A stretch of DNA of 64,000 nt from WTKG01 sp963735005 (GTDB taxonomy: Bacteria; Actinomycetota; Actinomycetes; Actinomycetales; Demequinaceae), in assembly GCA_963735005.1 (NCBI GenBank), contig CAVTJA010000005.1, forward strand, positions 62,001 to 126,000, written 5' to 3'. The notes beneath the pieces were generated by a model. That model saw only the letters and a list, made by a program, of their open reading frames with translations. It had not been told where the DNA came from and did no database searches. Every line of letters starts with the position of its first letter. Within the stretch, counting starts at the first letter, position 1. Shown in pieces: positions 54,327-62,719 of the stretch. The position numbers were made by a program, and so were the translations under genes.

Positions 54327-56902
54327 CCGCCGGAACGCCGTCGCTGCGCTTCCCGACCGCCACGTGGGTGGGCCTTGGGGTGGTCGTTGTCACCACTGTG
54401 CTCGCAGCCTGGGGCTTCGGCGCGTCGTTCCCGGACGCCAGCTACCTGCTCGCGGTCGTTGGCGGGATCGCCGTGGGCGGGGGCGTCGCAATCCTGGCCT
54501 ACCGCCTGCGCCTCACGCTACTGTTCACCACCTTGGCGGGGATCGCAGCCGTCTTCGTCCTCGGGACGCCGTTCACGATGCCCGGCGAGGGCATCGGCTT
54601 CGTGTTCCCGTCGATCAACTCGCTCGCGGGGCTTGCGATCGGCTCCGTCCACTCGTGGGCGGACATGGTCACTCTCACCACGCCACTCGAGGCGCCGTAC
54701 TACATGGCCGTCGGCCCGTTCGTTGCCACCTGGCTGGTGAGCCTGATTGCGGTGTCGCTCGTGGTGCGGTGGCTTCCGGCGCGGCCCGGCGTGCCGTGGC
54801 GCAAGACGGTGGCGCTGTCCCCGGTGTTCGCGCTCTACGGCGCCACCGTGCTGCTTGGCACCTTCGACCCGTACTGGCCCCTCATGCGCGGGCTCGCGCT
54901 CGCGGCAATCGTGATGCTGTGGCTGGCGCTGCGGCTGCCCACGTCGTCGACCTCGGGCGAGCAGACGCGGCGCGCGATCCTGCGGTTCCGGCTCGTGGGC
55001 ACTGCGGTAGTGGTGGGCGGAGCCGTCGTCGCTACCGGCCTGTTCGCCGGCTCGGTCGAGCCGCCGCAGGACGATCGCTTCGTGCTCCGTGAGCACGTCA
55101 AGCCGCCGTTCGACCCGAGCGAGTTCCCAAGCCCGTTGTCGGGATTCCGGCGTTACACGAAGGACCTCACCGACGACGAGATGTTCACGGTGTCCGGCCT
55201 CCAGGACGGCGACGTGCTGCGCATCGCGGTCATGGACGCGTACGACGGCAAGCTGTGGACCGTCTCCAATAGCGACGGCTTCGACGACGCCTCTGGCGCG
55301 TTCGAGCTCGTGGGCGAGACCCTTCCGCTGCCGGACACCGCCCCGCTTGCGGCCACGCCCGACGGGGCCGAGGCGCCACCTGCGCGCACCGTCGAAGTGA
55401 CGGTCCGCGACTACGCCGACATCTGGATCCCGTTGCTCGAGTACTCGTCGCAGCTCACGTTCACGCCCACAGGCGACGAGCCCTCGCAGGTGGTCTACAA
55501 CCGCTGGACGACGTCGGGGGTCACCGTCGACGGGCTCAAGCCTGGCGTGACGTACGCGATGGAGGTGCCCGCCACTGTCGAGCGCACCGACCAGGCGCTG
55601 CGAGGCGCCCGCACGGGAGTCGTCAACCAGCCGACGGCCACCAACGTTCCAAGCATCATCGGCGCCAAGGCCGAGGAGTACTCCGCGGGCGCCAAGACGC
55701 CCTACGAGGCCCTGCACGCAATCGAGACGTTCCTGCACGACAAGGCGTTCCTCAGTCACGGCGCCGGGTCAGACTCGGTGCCTTCGCTCGCGGGTCACGG
55801 CGCGGACCGCCTGACGGCCCTCTTCGAGCGATCGGTCCTGGTGGGCGACCAGGAGCAATACGCATCCGCGTTCGCGCTGATGGCACGCGAGCTCGGCTAC
55901 CCTTCGCGGGTGGTCATGGGCTTCGCGCCCGATGTGCCCGAGGGCGGCGGCACCGTGACCGTGCATGGCAGCGACGTGAGCGCGTGGCCCGAGGTTTACT
56001 TCGAGGACTTCGGGTGGGTGCCGTTCTTCCCGACTCCCGAGAACACGGACGTCCCGCGCGACCCCCAGCCGATCCCCGCCAAGCAGCCGCAGCCGAACCC
56101 GCGCCAGCCTCCGCGAGTCGAGGACCAGCAGGACGAGGTCGCCACGCCGGTGCAGATTGACCAGCCGGAAGACAAGCCGGACCCCGTCGAAGAAGGCCTG
56201 CCGTCCTGGTTCTGGCCGCTTGTGCTGGCGATCCTGATTCCCGTCCTCGCCTACGTCATCCCTGTCCTCATCATCGGCGCCCTGAAGTCCGCGCGCCGTG
56301 CCCGCCGCAAGGCGAGGGGGTCGGATCACCGCCGCGCCGCGGCCGCTTGGGACGAGCTTGAGGACTGCTACGCGGAGCTCGGCTACGCGATCGCGCCGCG
56401 CATGACCCGTGTGGAGCGGGCACTCGATTTCGAGGACCAGTTCCAAGATGAGCTCGCGGCCCGCGCCGGTGAGCTCGAGGAGATCAAGCGGCGCGAGCAG
56501 GCAAAGGCCAAAGACAAGCTCGCCAAGCTTGCCGCGAAGCAGGAGTCGTCATCGGTGAGGAGCCCGATGCTGACCGTGCGGGCCGCGACGTTGGTGCGCG
56601 GCAAGCACGAGGGCGCATGGCACCCGGGCGTGACTGGGGCGGGCTCCGACCTGCCGGTCCTGCCGGGTCTGCGGGACCTCGCCGTGGGCGCCGACCGCGC
56701 GGTGTTCGCCGGCAAGGGCGTGGAGGACGATGCGCTCGAGGCGCTGTGGGAGTCCGCCACCGGCGCGGTCGCGGCCGGCCGCCGGTCCGTTGGGTGGTTG
56801 AGGCGCGAGCTGAGCAAGTTCCGTTTCCGCGTAAGAATCGCGCCGCGCGGCGCGACCGAGGCGCGCCGGGTCCCGGCGCAGCAAGGGAGCACCACGCCAT
56901 GA
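54323..56902 (+). CDS. Transglutaminase-fold membrane protein lacking the catalytic triad (859 aa)
   Basis: Six N-terminal membrane helices (about residues 10-240), an extracytoplasmic region, a transglutaminase-like core (ETFLHDKAFLSH, then VGDQEQYASAFALMARELGYPSRVVMGF), a Pro/Glu linker, one more TM helix (WFWPLVLAILIPVLAYVIPVLII) and a cytoplasmic coiled-coil tail. In active TgpA-type enzymes the core reads G-x-C-E-Q-Y, HAW and DPTP. Here the Cys position is Gln510, the His is Ser553 (SAW) and the Asp is Phe569 (FFPTP). All three catalytic residues are replaced, so it is most likely a structural pseudoenzyme. It overlaps the EssC-like gene by ATGA. Confidence 0.87.
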   Translation: MTAGTPSLRFPTATWVGLGVVVVTTVLAAWGFGASFPDASYLLAVVGGIAVGGGVAILAYRLRLTLLFTTLAGIAAVFVLGTPFTMPGEGIGFVFPSINSLAGLAIGSVHSWADMVTLTTPLEAPYYMAVGPFVATWLVSLIAVSLVVRWLPARPGVPWRKTVALSPVFALYGATVLLGTFDPYWPLMRGLALAAIVMLWLALRLPTSSTSGEQTRRAILRFRLVGTAVVVGGAVVATGLFAGSVEPPQDDRFVLREHVKPPFDPSEFPSPLSGFRRYTKDLTDDEMFTVSGLQDGDVLRIAVMDAYDGKLWTVSNSDGFDDASGAFELVGETLPLPDTAPLAATPDGAEAPPARTVEVTVRDYADIWIPLLEYSSQLTFTPTGDEPSQVVYNRWTTSGVTVDGLKPGVTYAMEVPATVERTDQALRGARTGVVNQPTATNVPSIIGAKAEEYSAGAKTPYEALHAIETFLHDKAFLSHGAGSDSVPSLAGHGADRLTALFERSVLVGDQEQYASAFALMARELGYPSRVVMGFAPDVPEGGGTVTVHGSDVSAWPEVYFEDFGWVPFFPTPENTDVPRDPQPIPAKQPQPNPRQPPRVEDQQDEVATPVQIDQPEDKPDPVEEGLPSWFWPLVLAILIPVLAYVIPVLIIGALKSARRARRKARGSDHRRAAAAWDELEDCYAELGYAIAPRMTRVERALDFEDQFQDELAARAGELEEIKRREQAKAKDKLAKLAAKQESSSVRSPMLTVRAATLVRGKHEGAWHPGVTGAGSDLPVLPGLRDLAVGADRAVFAGKGVEDDALEALWESATGAVAAGRRSVGWLRRELSKFRFRVRIAPRGATEARRVPAQQGSTTP

Positions 56903-59900
56903 AGGTCAAGCTGACGCTCAAGCGCGCCGTCGGGCCGACGATCGACATCGAGGTCAACGCCGACCCATCCGCCAAGGTCTCGGACATTGCGCGGGCGCTT
57001 ATCGATTCCGACCCCTCTGTGGATGGCGGTGGCTCGCGCGGGATCAAGGCGCCAACGCTCGCCGTCGTGGGGGCGGAAAGGTCCTCGTCGATCCCCGCCG
57101 ACCTCGAGTTTGGCGAGGCCCCGGTCGGCTCCGGCGATGTCGTGTCGATCGTCGCCGACGGCACCTCCGCGGCCCCTGCCGCGAGCGAGACCGCGCTCGT
57201 GGTGACGCCCATCTCTGGGCCGGGCGCGGGCAAGTCGGTGCGCTTGCGCGCAGGCAGCCACCAGGTGGGCCGCGACGCCTCGAACGCCGTGGTCATCAAC
57301 GACCCGCTCGTGTCCAAGCAGCACATGCGGCTGGACGTCTCTCGCGGCGGCGTGCGCCTCGTGGACTTGAACTCGGCCAACGGCGTCTTGCTCGATGGCG
57401 AGCCCGTGACGCGCCTCGACGTCGCGGGCGGCGAGCAGGTGCTGCTGGGCGACACGCTCGTCGAACTCGGGCTCGAGGGCGCCGCCCCGGGCTCCTCGCG
57501 CCGCGAGTCGGGCCCCGTGAAGTTCTTGCGTTCGCCGCGCGTCGAGGCGCGCTACGGCGGCACGGAGTTCACCGGCCCTGACGTCCCGGGCGAGCTCGAC
57601 AAGCAGCCGTTCCCGTGGCTGTCGATGATCGCACCGATCGTGATGGGTGGCGCGATGTTCGCGATCACCCGTTCGCCCATGTCGATCATGTTTGTCGCGC
57701 TGTCGCCGCTGCTGATGCTCGGCAACTTCATCGCGGGTAAGACCGGCCGCAAGCGCAAGTTCGCCAGCGACGTCGCCAAGTTTGATGACCAGCTGGAGGC
57801 GCTCGACGCCACCCTGTCGGGCGAGGTTGAGTTGGAGCGCGCGACGCGCCTCGCGGAGCATCCGAGCACCGGCGAGGTCGTCGCGGCGGCGCGCGACCTT
57901 GGGCCGCTGCTGTGGACGCGCCGCCCGGAGCACTGGAACTTCCTGTCGTTGCGGTTTGGCACCGGCACCCTGCCGTCGCGAAACACGGTCCAGGCCGAGG
58001 GCGAGGGCTCGGGAATCCCCGCGTATCTCGAGCGGCTTCGCGAGGTCGTCGACCGCTACAGCAACATCGACGACGTCCCAGTGCCGGAAAACCTGTTCGA
58101 GTCGGGCTCAATCGGCGTCGCCGGCGAGCGTCGCGCGGCGGCCGGCGTAGCGCGTGCGCTGCTCGCGCAACTGTCCGGCACGCATTCGCCCGCCGAGGTC
58201 GTCCTTGCGGCGATGGTCGGCCCCGAGAGCACCGCCGAGTTCGAGTGGCTTAAGTGGATGCCGCACACGTCGAGCCCGCAGAGCCCGATCGCCACGCAAC
58301 ACCTCGCCAACAGCGCGACCTCCGCGTCTGCCCTTGTCGCCGCACTTGAGGAGGTCGTGGACGTGCGCCTCGCGCAGCAGGAGAGCGAGGGTGCCGGCCG
58401 CGGCGCGACTTCCGCCGAGGCTTCGGCGCTGTCTCGCGGTGGCGTCGTGGGCCGCGAGCCCGAGTCCGCAGAGGCGCCGCTGGCTCCGCGCCCCGCGGTG
58501 ATCGTGCTCGTCACTGCCGACGCGCCGATCGACCAGGCACGGATGATCCAGCTTGCGGAGCGCGCGGCCGACGCCGGCGTCTTCCCCCTGTGGGTTGCGC
58601 CCGAGGCGGTCAAGCTGCCCGCCGTCGCGCGCACGTTCGTCAGCGTTGACGCGGACGGCGGGGCCAAGGTGGGCGCGGTCCGCCTAGGCGAGACCTTTGA
58701 CCTGGCGCAGGTCGAGACGCTCTCCTTGGAGGATGCGCAGGCGTTTGCCAAGAGCCTTGCTCCCGTGAGCGACGCGGGCGCGCACGTCGTGGATATCTCC
58801 GACCTGCCGCAGTCGATCAACCTGCTCACGTTGCTGGGGCCCGAGATCGCGAACGCCCCCGAGCGCGCGCTCGAGCGGTGGACGCAGAACGACTCGATCC
58901 TTGACCGGAGCGGCGCGGCGCCCGCCAAGTCCAAGCGCGCCGGGCGGCTGCGCGCGCTCGTCGGCCACGGAACGCTCGACGCGATGCACCTTGACCTGCG
59001 GACGCAAGGCCCGCACGCCCTGGTCGGAGGCACCACGGGCTCGGGCAAGAGCGAGTTCCTGCAGGCGTGGGTGCTTGGCATGGCCGCGGAGTACAGCCCT
59101 GACCGGGTCACCTTCCTTTTCGTCGACTACAAGGGCGGCGCGGCGTTCGCCGACTGCGTGCGCCTGCCCCACACGGTTGGCCTGGTGACGGACCTCAACA
59201 CCCATTTGGTCCGACGAGCGCTCACCAGCCTGCGTGCGGAGCTCCACCACCGCGAGCGCCTCCTGGGCCGCAAGAAGGCCAAGGACCTCATCGAGCTCGA
59301 GCGGCGCGGCGACCCCGAGTGCCCGCCCGCCCTCGTCATCGTCATTGACGAATTCGCGGCGCTCGTGGGCGAGGTTCCAGAGTTCGTCGACGGCGTGGTG
59401 GACGTGGCCCAGCGCGGCCGGTCCCTTGGAATTCACCTGATCATGGCGACGCAGCGGCCCGCGGGCGTGATCCGCGACAACCTGCGCGCGAACACCAACC
59501 TGCGCGTCGCGCTACGTATGGCCGATGCGGACGACTCGATGGACGTGGTGGGCGAGAAGGTCGCAGCGGGCTTCGATCCGTCCATCCCCGGGCGTGCCGT
59601 CGCCAAGACCGGCCCAGGGCGTCTGACGGGTTTCCAGTCCGCGTACGCGGGCGGCTGGACGTCGGACGAGGCGCCCCCCGCAAGCGTCGAGGTCGCCGAG
59701 CTCCGGTTCGGCGCTACGGCGCTGTGGGAGCGGCCCGAGGCCGACGATGAGGGCGAGAAGAAGGAGACGGGCCCCACCGACCAGCAGCGGCTCGTGGCGA
59801 CCCTGTCGAAGGCGGCTACGGCCGCGAAGATCCCGGCGCCCCGCAAGCCGTGGCTCGACCCGCTGCCGCCGATTTTCGACCTCACCAAGCTGCGGCAGCG

Positions 59901-61395
59901 CACCGACACCGAGATCTTGCTCGGCGTACGCGACCTCCCGCGGGAGCAGGCACAGTCCGAGGTCTACTTCCGGCCGGACGAGGACGGCAGCATCGCTATC
60001 TTTGGCACCGGCGGCTCTGGCAAGACGGTGGCGTTGCGCACGCTGACCGTGGCGGCGGGCATCACGCCGCGAGGCGGCCCCGTCGAGGTTTACGGCATCG
60101 ACTTTGGAAACGGCGGCCTTGGCATGCTCGAGGCGCTCCCGCACGTCGGGTCGATCGTGCCCGGCGAGGACCCGGAGCGTGTGATCCGGCTGCTGCGGAC
60201 CCTGCGCGACGAGCTCGACCGGCGCGGGCCAAAGTTTGCCAAGGCGAGCGCAGGCAGCATCGTCGACTATCGCAAGGAAACCGGCGACGCCGACCTGCCC
60301 CGCATCCTGCTTGTGCTTGATGGCTTCCCCGCGTTCCGCCAGGAGTTCGAGAACACCTCGGCTCGCGCCGCCTGGTACGACGTCGTGGCGCAACTCATCA
60401 CCGAGGGCCGGGGGCTTGGAATCCACGTTGCCCTCACCGCCGACCGCGGCGGTAGCGTGCCGAGCGCGATTATGAGTGGCATCCAGCGCCGGGTCGTGCT
60501 GCGCCTTGCCGACGACTCTGGCTACGCGATGCTCGACGTTCCCAACGACGTCGTCACCACTGGCTCGCCTGCGGGCCGCGCGGTGGTCGACGGGCTCGAG
60601 GTGCAGGTTGCCATCGCCGGCGGCACCCCGGGCGTCAAGGACCAGGCGAAGGCGATCGAGGCGATCGGCGAGGCCATGACGCGCGCAGGCCGCAAGCCCG
60701 CGAACCCGATCGGCATCCTCCAGGAGGTCTATGCCCTCGACTCGCTTCCGACGGAGGTGGAGGGCGAGCCGGTGGTGGGAATCTCCGAGCGCGACCTCGA
60801 GCCGGTGGGGTTCGACCCGACGGGCACGTTCGTGCTCTCGGGGGCGCCCGGCAGCGGCCGGTCTATTGCGCTCGCCGCGCTTGCCGGCTCCGTCAAGCGG
60901 TTCGACGCCAAGGCGGAGATGTACTACCTGGGCAACTCCCGGTCTGCCCTCGCGTCGTCCAAGCTCTTCAAGGAGGCGGCGACGACCGTCGAGAAGGTGC
61001 AGGCGCTCGCGGCCAAGCTCACGCCAGTCATCGAAGCGGACGGCGCCAAGAAGGTCGTGGTGGTGGTCGAGGGCATCGCTGACTTCCTCGGCACGCCCGC
61101 CGACGACGCGCTCGTGAGCCTCGTCAAGGCCGTGAAGCGGTCCAGCAACCTGCTTATTGCCGAGTCGGAGACGTCCAGCTGGACGTCGTCCTGGCCGCTG
61201 TTCGCCGAGGTCAAGGCGGGCCGAGTGGGGGTGCTGCTGCAGCCGGACTCGCTCGACGGCGAGTCCCTCTTCAAGACGGCCCTGCCGCGCGCGTCGAAGG
61301 CGGACTTCCCGCCGGGGCGCGGCTACTACGTGTCGCGTGGCAAGTTCACGCGCATTCAGCTGCCCGTCGCGGACCCCGCGGCGGTGGAGAAGTGA
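56899..61395 (+). CDS. EssC-like FHA/FtsK-SpoIIIE secretion ATPase (1498 aa)
   Basis: The motor of the locus. The N-terminal ~95 residues are ubiquitin/YukD-like (VKLTLKRAVGPTIDIEV). An FHA domain follows at 100-190 (VGRDASNAVVINDPLVSKQH and DLNSANGVLL). Two TM helices lie at about 238-279. Three FtsK/SpoIIIE ATPase domains come next. Domain 1 has Walker A at 710-718 (GGTTGSGKS) and Walker B with Asp817-Glu818 (VIVIDEF). Domain 2 has GTGGSGKT at 1036-1043, but Walker B reads VLDGF. Domain 3 has GAPGSGRS at 1315-1322, where Arg replaces the Walker Lys. Such EccC/EssC proteins drive WXG100 export, and a WXG100 gene follows 90 bases later. EccB, EccD, EccE and mycosin genes are not seen. Confidence 0.92.
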   Translation: MKVKLTLKRAVGPTIDIEVNADPSAKVSDIARALIDSDPSVDGGGSRGIKAPTLAVVGAERSSSIPADLEFGEAPVGSGDVVSIVADGTSAAPAASETALVVTPISGPGAGKSVRLRAGSHQVGRDASNAVVINDPLVSKQHMRLDVSRGGVRLVDLNSANGVLLDGEPVTRLDVAGGEQVLLGDTLVELGLEGAAPGSSRRESGPVKFLRSPRVEARYGGTEFTGPDVPGELDKQPFPWLSMIAPIVMGGAMFAITRSPMSIMFVALSPLLMLGNFIAGKTGRKRKFASDVAKFDDQLEALDATLSGEVELERATRLAEHPSTGEVVAAARDLGPLLWTRRPEHWNFLSLRFGTGTLPSRNTVQAEGEGSGIPAYLERLREVVDRYSNIDDVPVPENLFESGSIGVAGERRAAAGVARALLAQLSGTHSPAEVVLAAMVGPESTAEFEWLKWMPHTSSPQSPIATQHLANSATSASALVAALEEVVDVRLAQQESEGAGRGATSAEASALSRGGVVGREPESAEAPLAPRPAVIVLVTADAPIDQARMIQLAERAADAGVFPLWVAPEAVKLPAVARTFVSVDADGGAKVGAVRLGETFDLAQVETLSLEDAQAFAKSLAPVSDAGAHVVDISDLPQSINLLTLLGPEIANAPERALERWTQNDSILDRSGAAPAKSKRAGRLRALVGHGTLDAMHLDLRTQGPHALVGGTTGSGKSEFLQAWVLGMAAEYSPDRVTFLFVDYKGGAAFADCVRLPHTVGLVTDLNTHLVRRALTSLRAELHHRERLLGRKKAKDLIELERRGDPECPPALVIVIDEFAALVGEVPEFVDGVVDVAQRGRSLGIHLIMATQRPAGVIRDNLRANTNLRVALRMADADDSMDVVGEKVAAGFDPSIPGRAVAKTGPGRLTGFQSAYAGGWTSDEAPPASVEVAELRFGATALWERPEADDEGEKKETGPTDQQRLVATLSKAATAAKIPAPRKPWLDPLPPIFDLTKLRQRTDTEILLGVRDLPREQAQSEVYFRPDEDGSIAIFGTGGSGKTVALRTLTVAAGITPRGGPVEVYGIDFGNGGLGMLEALPHVGSIVPGEDPERVIRLLRTLRDELDRRGPKFAKASAGSIVDYRKETGDADLPRILLVLDGFPAFRQEFENTSARAAWYDVVAQLITEGRGLGIHVALTADRGGSVPSAIMSGIQRRVVLRLADDSGYAMLDVPNDVVTTGSPAGRAVVDGLEVQVAIAGGTPGVKDQAKAIEAIGEAMTRAGRKPANPIGILQEVYALDSLPTEVEGEPVVGISERDLEPVGFDPTGTFVLSGAPGSGRSIALAALAGSVKRFDAKAEMYYLGNSRSALASSKLFKEAATTVEKVQALAAKLTPVIEADGAKKVVVVVEGIADFLGTPADDALVSLVKAVKRSSNLLIAESETSSWTSSWPLFAEVKAGRVGVLLQPDSLDGESLFKTALPRASKADFPPGRGYYVSRGKFTRIQLPVADPAAVEK

Positions 61396-61396
61396 T

Positions 61397-61418
61397 GGGG
61401 ACCGCTCCCCATCGACGG
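61397..61418 (+). promoter_or_regulatory. Shared upstream motif, copy 3 (WXG100)
   Basis: GGGGACCGCTCCCCAT, then CGG, 90 bases before the WXG100 start. It resembles copies 1 and 2; TGGGG and CCCCA could also pair as a short hairpin (61396-61411). Confidence 0.45.
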
Positions 61419-61419
61419 G

Positions 61420-61439
61420 CGCTATCGACGTCGATAGCG
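61420..61439. promoter_or_regulatory. 20-base perfect palindrome before WXG100
   Basis: CGCTATCGACGTCGATAGCG is perfectly self-complementary and lies 46 bases upstream of the WXG100 start, directly after shared motif copy 3. It is either a dimeric regulator site or an RNA hairpin. It has no counterpart before the other two operons. Confidence 0.6.
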
Positions 61440-61485
61440 TTTGTAGTGTCGAAGTAAACCGAGCAGTCCACCAAGGAGCAGTGAC

Positions 61486-61788
61486 ATGGCGAATATCAAC
61501 GTGACGTACGACCAGATGACCGATGCGGCAGGACGCCTGTCGACGGGCAAGGAAGAGATCACCCAGAAGCTTGTCGATCTCAACACCATGATTACCCAGC
61601 TGGTCTCAAACGGCTACGTGACCGAGCAGTCCTCCGTCGCGTTTAACGACACCTTCGAGAAGTACGTCCAGAACACCAAGGGCGCGATCGCCGCGCTCGA
61701 GGACCTGTCGATGTTCCTCAAGAAGGCGGCTGAGGCGCTGCGCCAGACGGACACCAGCCTCGCGAACACCCTGCGGGGCACCGAGTAA
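61486..61788 (+). CDS. WXG100-type secreted protein (100 aa)
   Basis: An all-helical hairpin of the expected 100 residues: INVTYDQMTDAAGRLSTGKEEITQKLVDLNTMI, then the turn QLVSNGYVTEQSSVAFND and the second helix DTFEKYVQNTKGAIAALEDLSMFLKKAAEALRQTDTSLANTL. The canonical Trp-x-Gly turn is replaced by SNGYV, as in some actinobacterial homologues. Ribosome binding site AAGGAG precedes the ATG. It is the likely substrate of the EssC-like ATPase and sits in its own transcription unit ending in a strong hairpin. Confidence 0.9.
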   Translation: MANINVTYDQMTDAAGRLSTGKEEITQKLVDLNTMITQLVSNGYVTEQSSVAFNDTFEKYVQNTKGAIAALEDLSMFLKKAAEALRQTDTSLANTLRGTE

Positions 61789-61812
61789 TTCACTCGACAC
61801 CGCGACATTCGG

Positions 61813-61844
61813 CGTGGGGGAGGGGCTTCGGCCCCTTCCCCACG
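61813..61844 (+). terminator. Strong hairpin after WXG100
   Basis: A 14-base-pair stem (CGTGGGGGAGGGGC with GCCCCTTCCCCACG, one G-T pair) closed by a TTCG tetraloop, 25 bases after the stop codon. It has no T-run. It separates WXG100 from the zinc-ribbon/FHA gene and may also stabilise the transcript end. Confidence 0.75.
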
Positions 61845-61950
61845 TTCGCGTCTGCGCGCGGTTGCGGCGGCGCGCCCGGCAATCGCAATAGTCTGGAGTC
61901 CTTGACGAGTAGTTGCCGCAGCGCGGCACGGAGTTAAGGAGAGCTCGACG

Positions 61951-62691
61951 ATGCAGTGTGCCGGTTGTGGACTGTCGCTCCACAAGCGCGACCGCGTGTG
62001 CGGCAATTGCGGCACGCGCGTGGGCTCGGCGCGCAAGGTGGTGCGTGACGTTGGCGGCGCGGCCGCCCAGCCGTCGGCTCCGACCGGCACCATCGAGCTG
62101 CCCCCGGATCTTGCCCCGAGCGCGCCGTCGCCGGCCGCGGACCCGGCGCCTGGTGTCGACGAGCCAGCCGAGCCAACGCCGGCGGCGCCGACCTTCGTGC
62201 AGCCGGAGCCAGACCGGGCGCCCGCGCCGACATCCGTTGAGCCGCAGCCCGCTCCTGCACCCGAGCCAACACCCACGCGCACGCCCGAACCGGAGCCAGA
62301 GCCCTCCGTCTCCCCCATCGCCGAGGAGACGACGTTCGCGCCGCGTCGCGCGGTATCCGCGGACTGGACCTTGTCGTGGGGCGCGGACGAGTCATTCGCG
62401 CTCGGACGCCCGGTCGTCTTTGGCCGGGCGCCGTCCGCGCCTGCCGGGTACGACGGCGCGCACTGCGTCGAGGTGGTGGACCCCGACCGCTCCGTGTCGT
62501 CGTCGCACGCGGTATTCGACGTGCACGGCGGGGCGGCGCGCGTGACGGACCTCGGCTCGACGAACGGCACCGTGGTGGTGCTCGCCGACGGCCGCGAGCT
62601 GCAGGCGGAGGCCGGCGTGCCCGTCGTCGTCCCTGCGGGGGCCACGGTGGAGATGGGTGCCTACCCCGTGCGCGTCGATCGGGCGCCCTAG
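61951..62691 (+). CDS. Zinc-ribbon and FHA protein (246 aa)
   Basis: The N-terminal zinc ribbon has two CxxC pairs (MQCAGCGLSLHKRDRVCGNCGTRVG). A long Pro/Glu-rich disordered linker leads to a C-terminal FHA domain: VVFGRAPSAP, DRSVSSSHAVFDV, DLGSTNGTVVV (Gly-Arg, Ser-x-x-His, Thr-Asn-Gly all present). It is cytosolic. As an intact FHA protein next to the WXG100 gene it may read the phosphorylation state set by the kinase/PP2C pair. It has an AAGGAGAG ribosome binding site upstream. Confidence 0.85.
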   Translation: MQCAGCGLSLHKRDRVCGNCGTRVGSARKVVRDVGGAAAQPSAPTGTIELPPDLAPSAPSPAADPAPGVDEPAEPTPAAPTFVQPEPDRAPAPTSVEPQPAPAPEPTPTRTPEPEPEPSVSPIAEETTFAPRRAVSADWTLSWGADESFALGRPVVFGRAPSAPAGYDGAHCVEVVDPDRSVSSSHAVFDVHGGAARVTDLGSTNGTVVVLADGRELQAEAGVPVVVPAGATVEMGAYPVRVDRAP

Positions 62692-62719
62692 CGTCGTCCC
62701 TCCGTGATGGAATAGGAGC

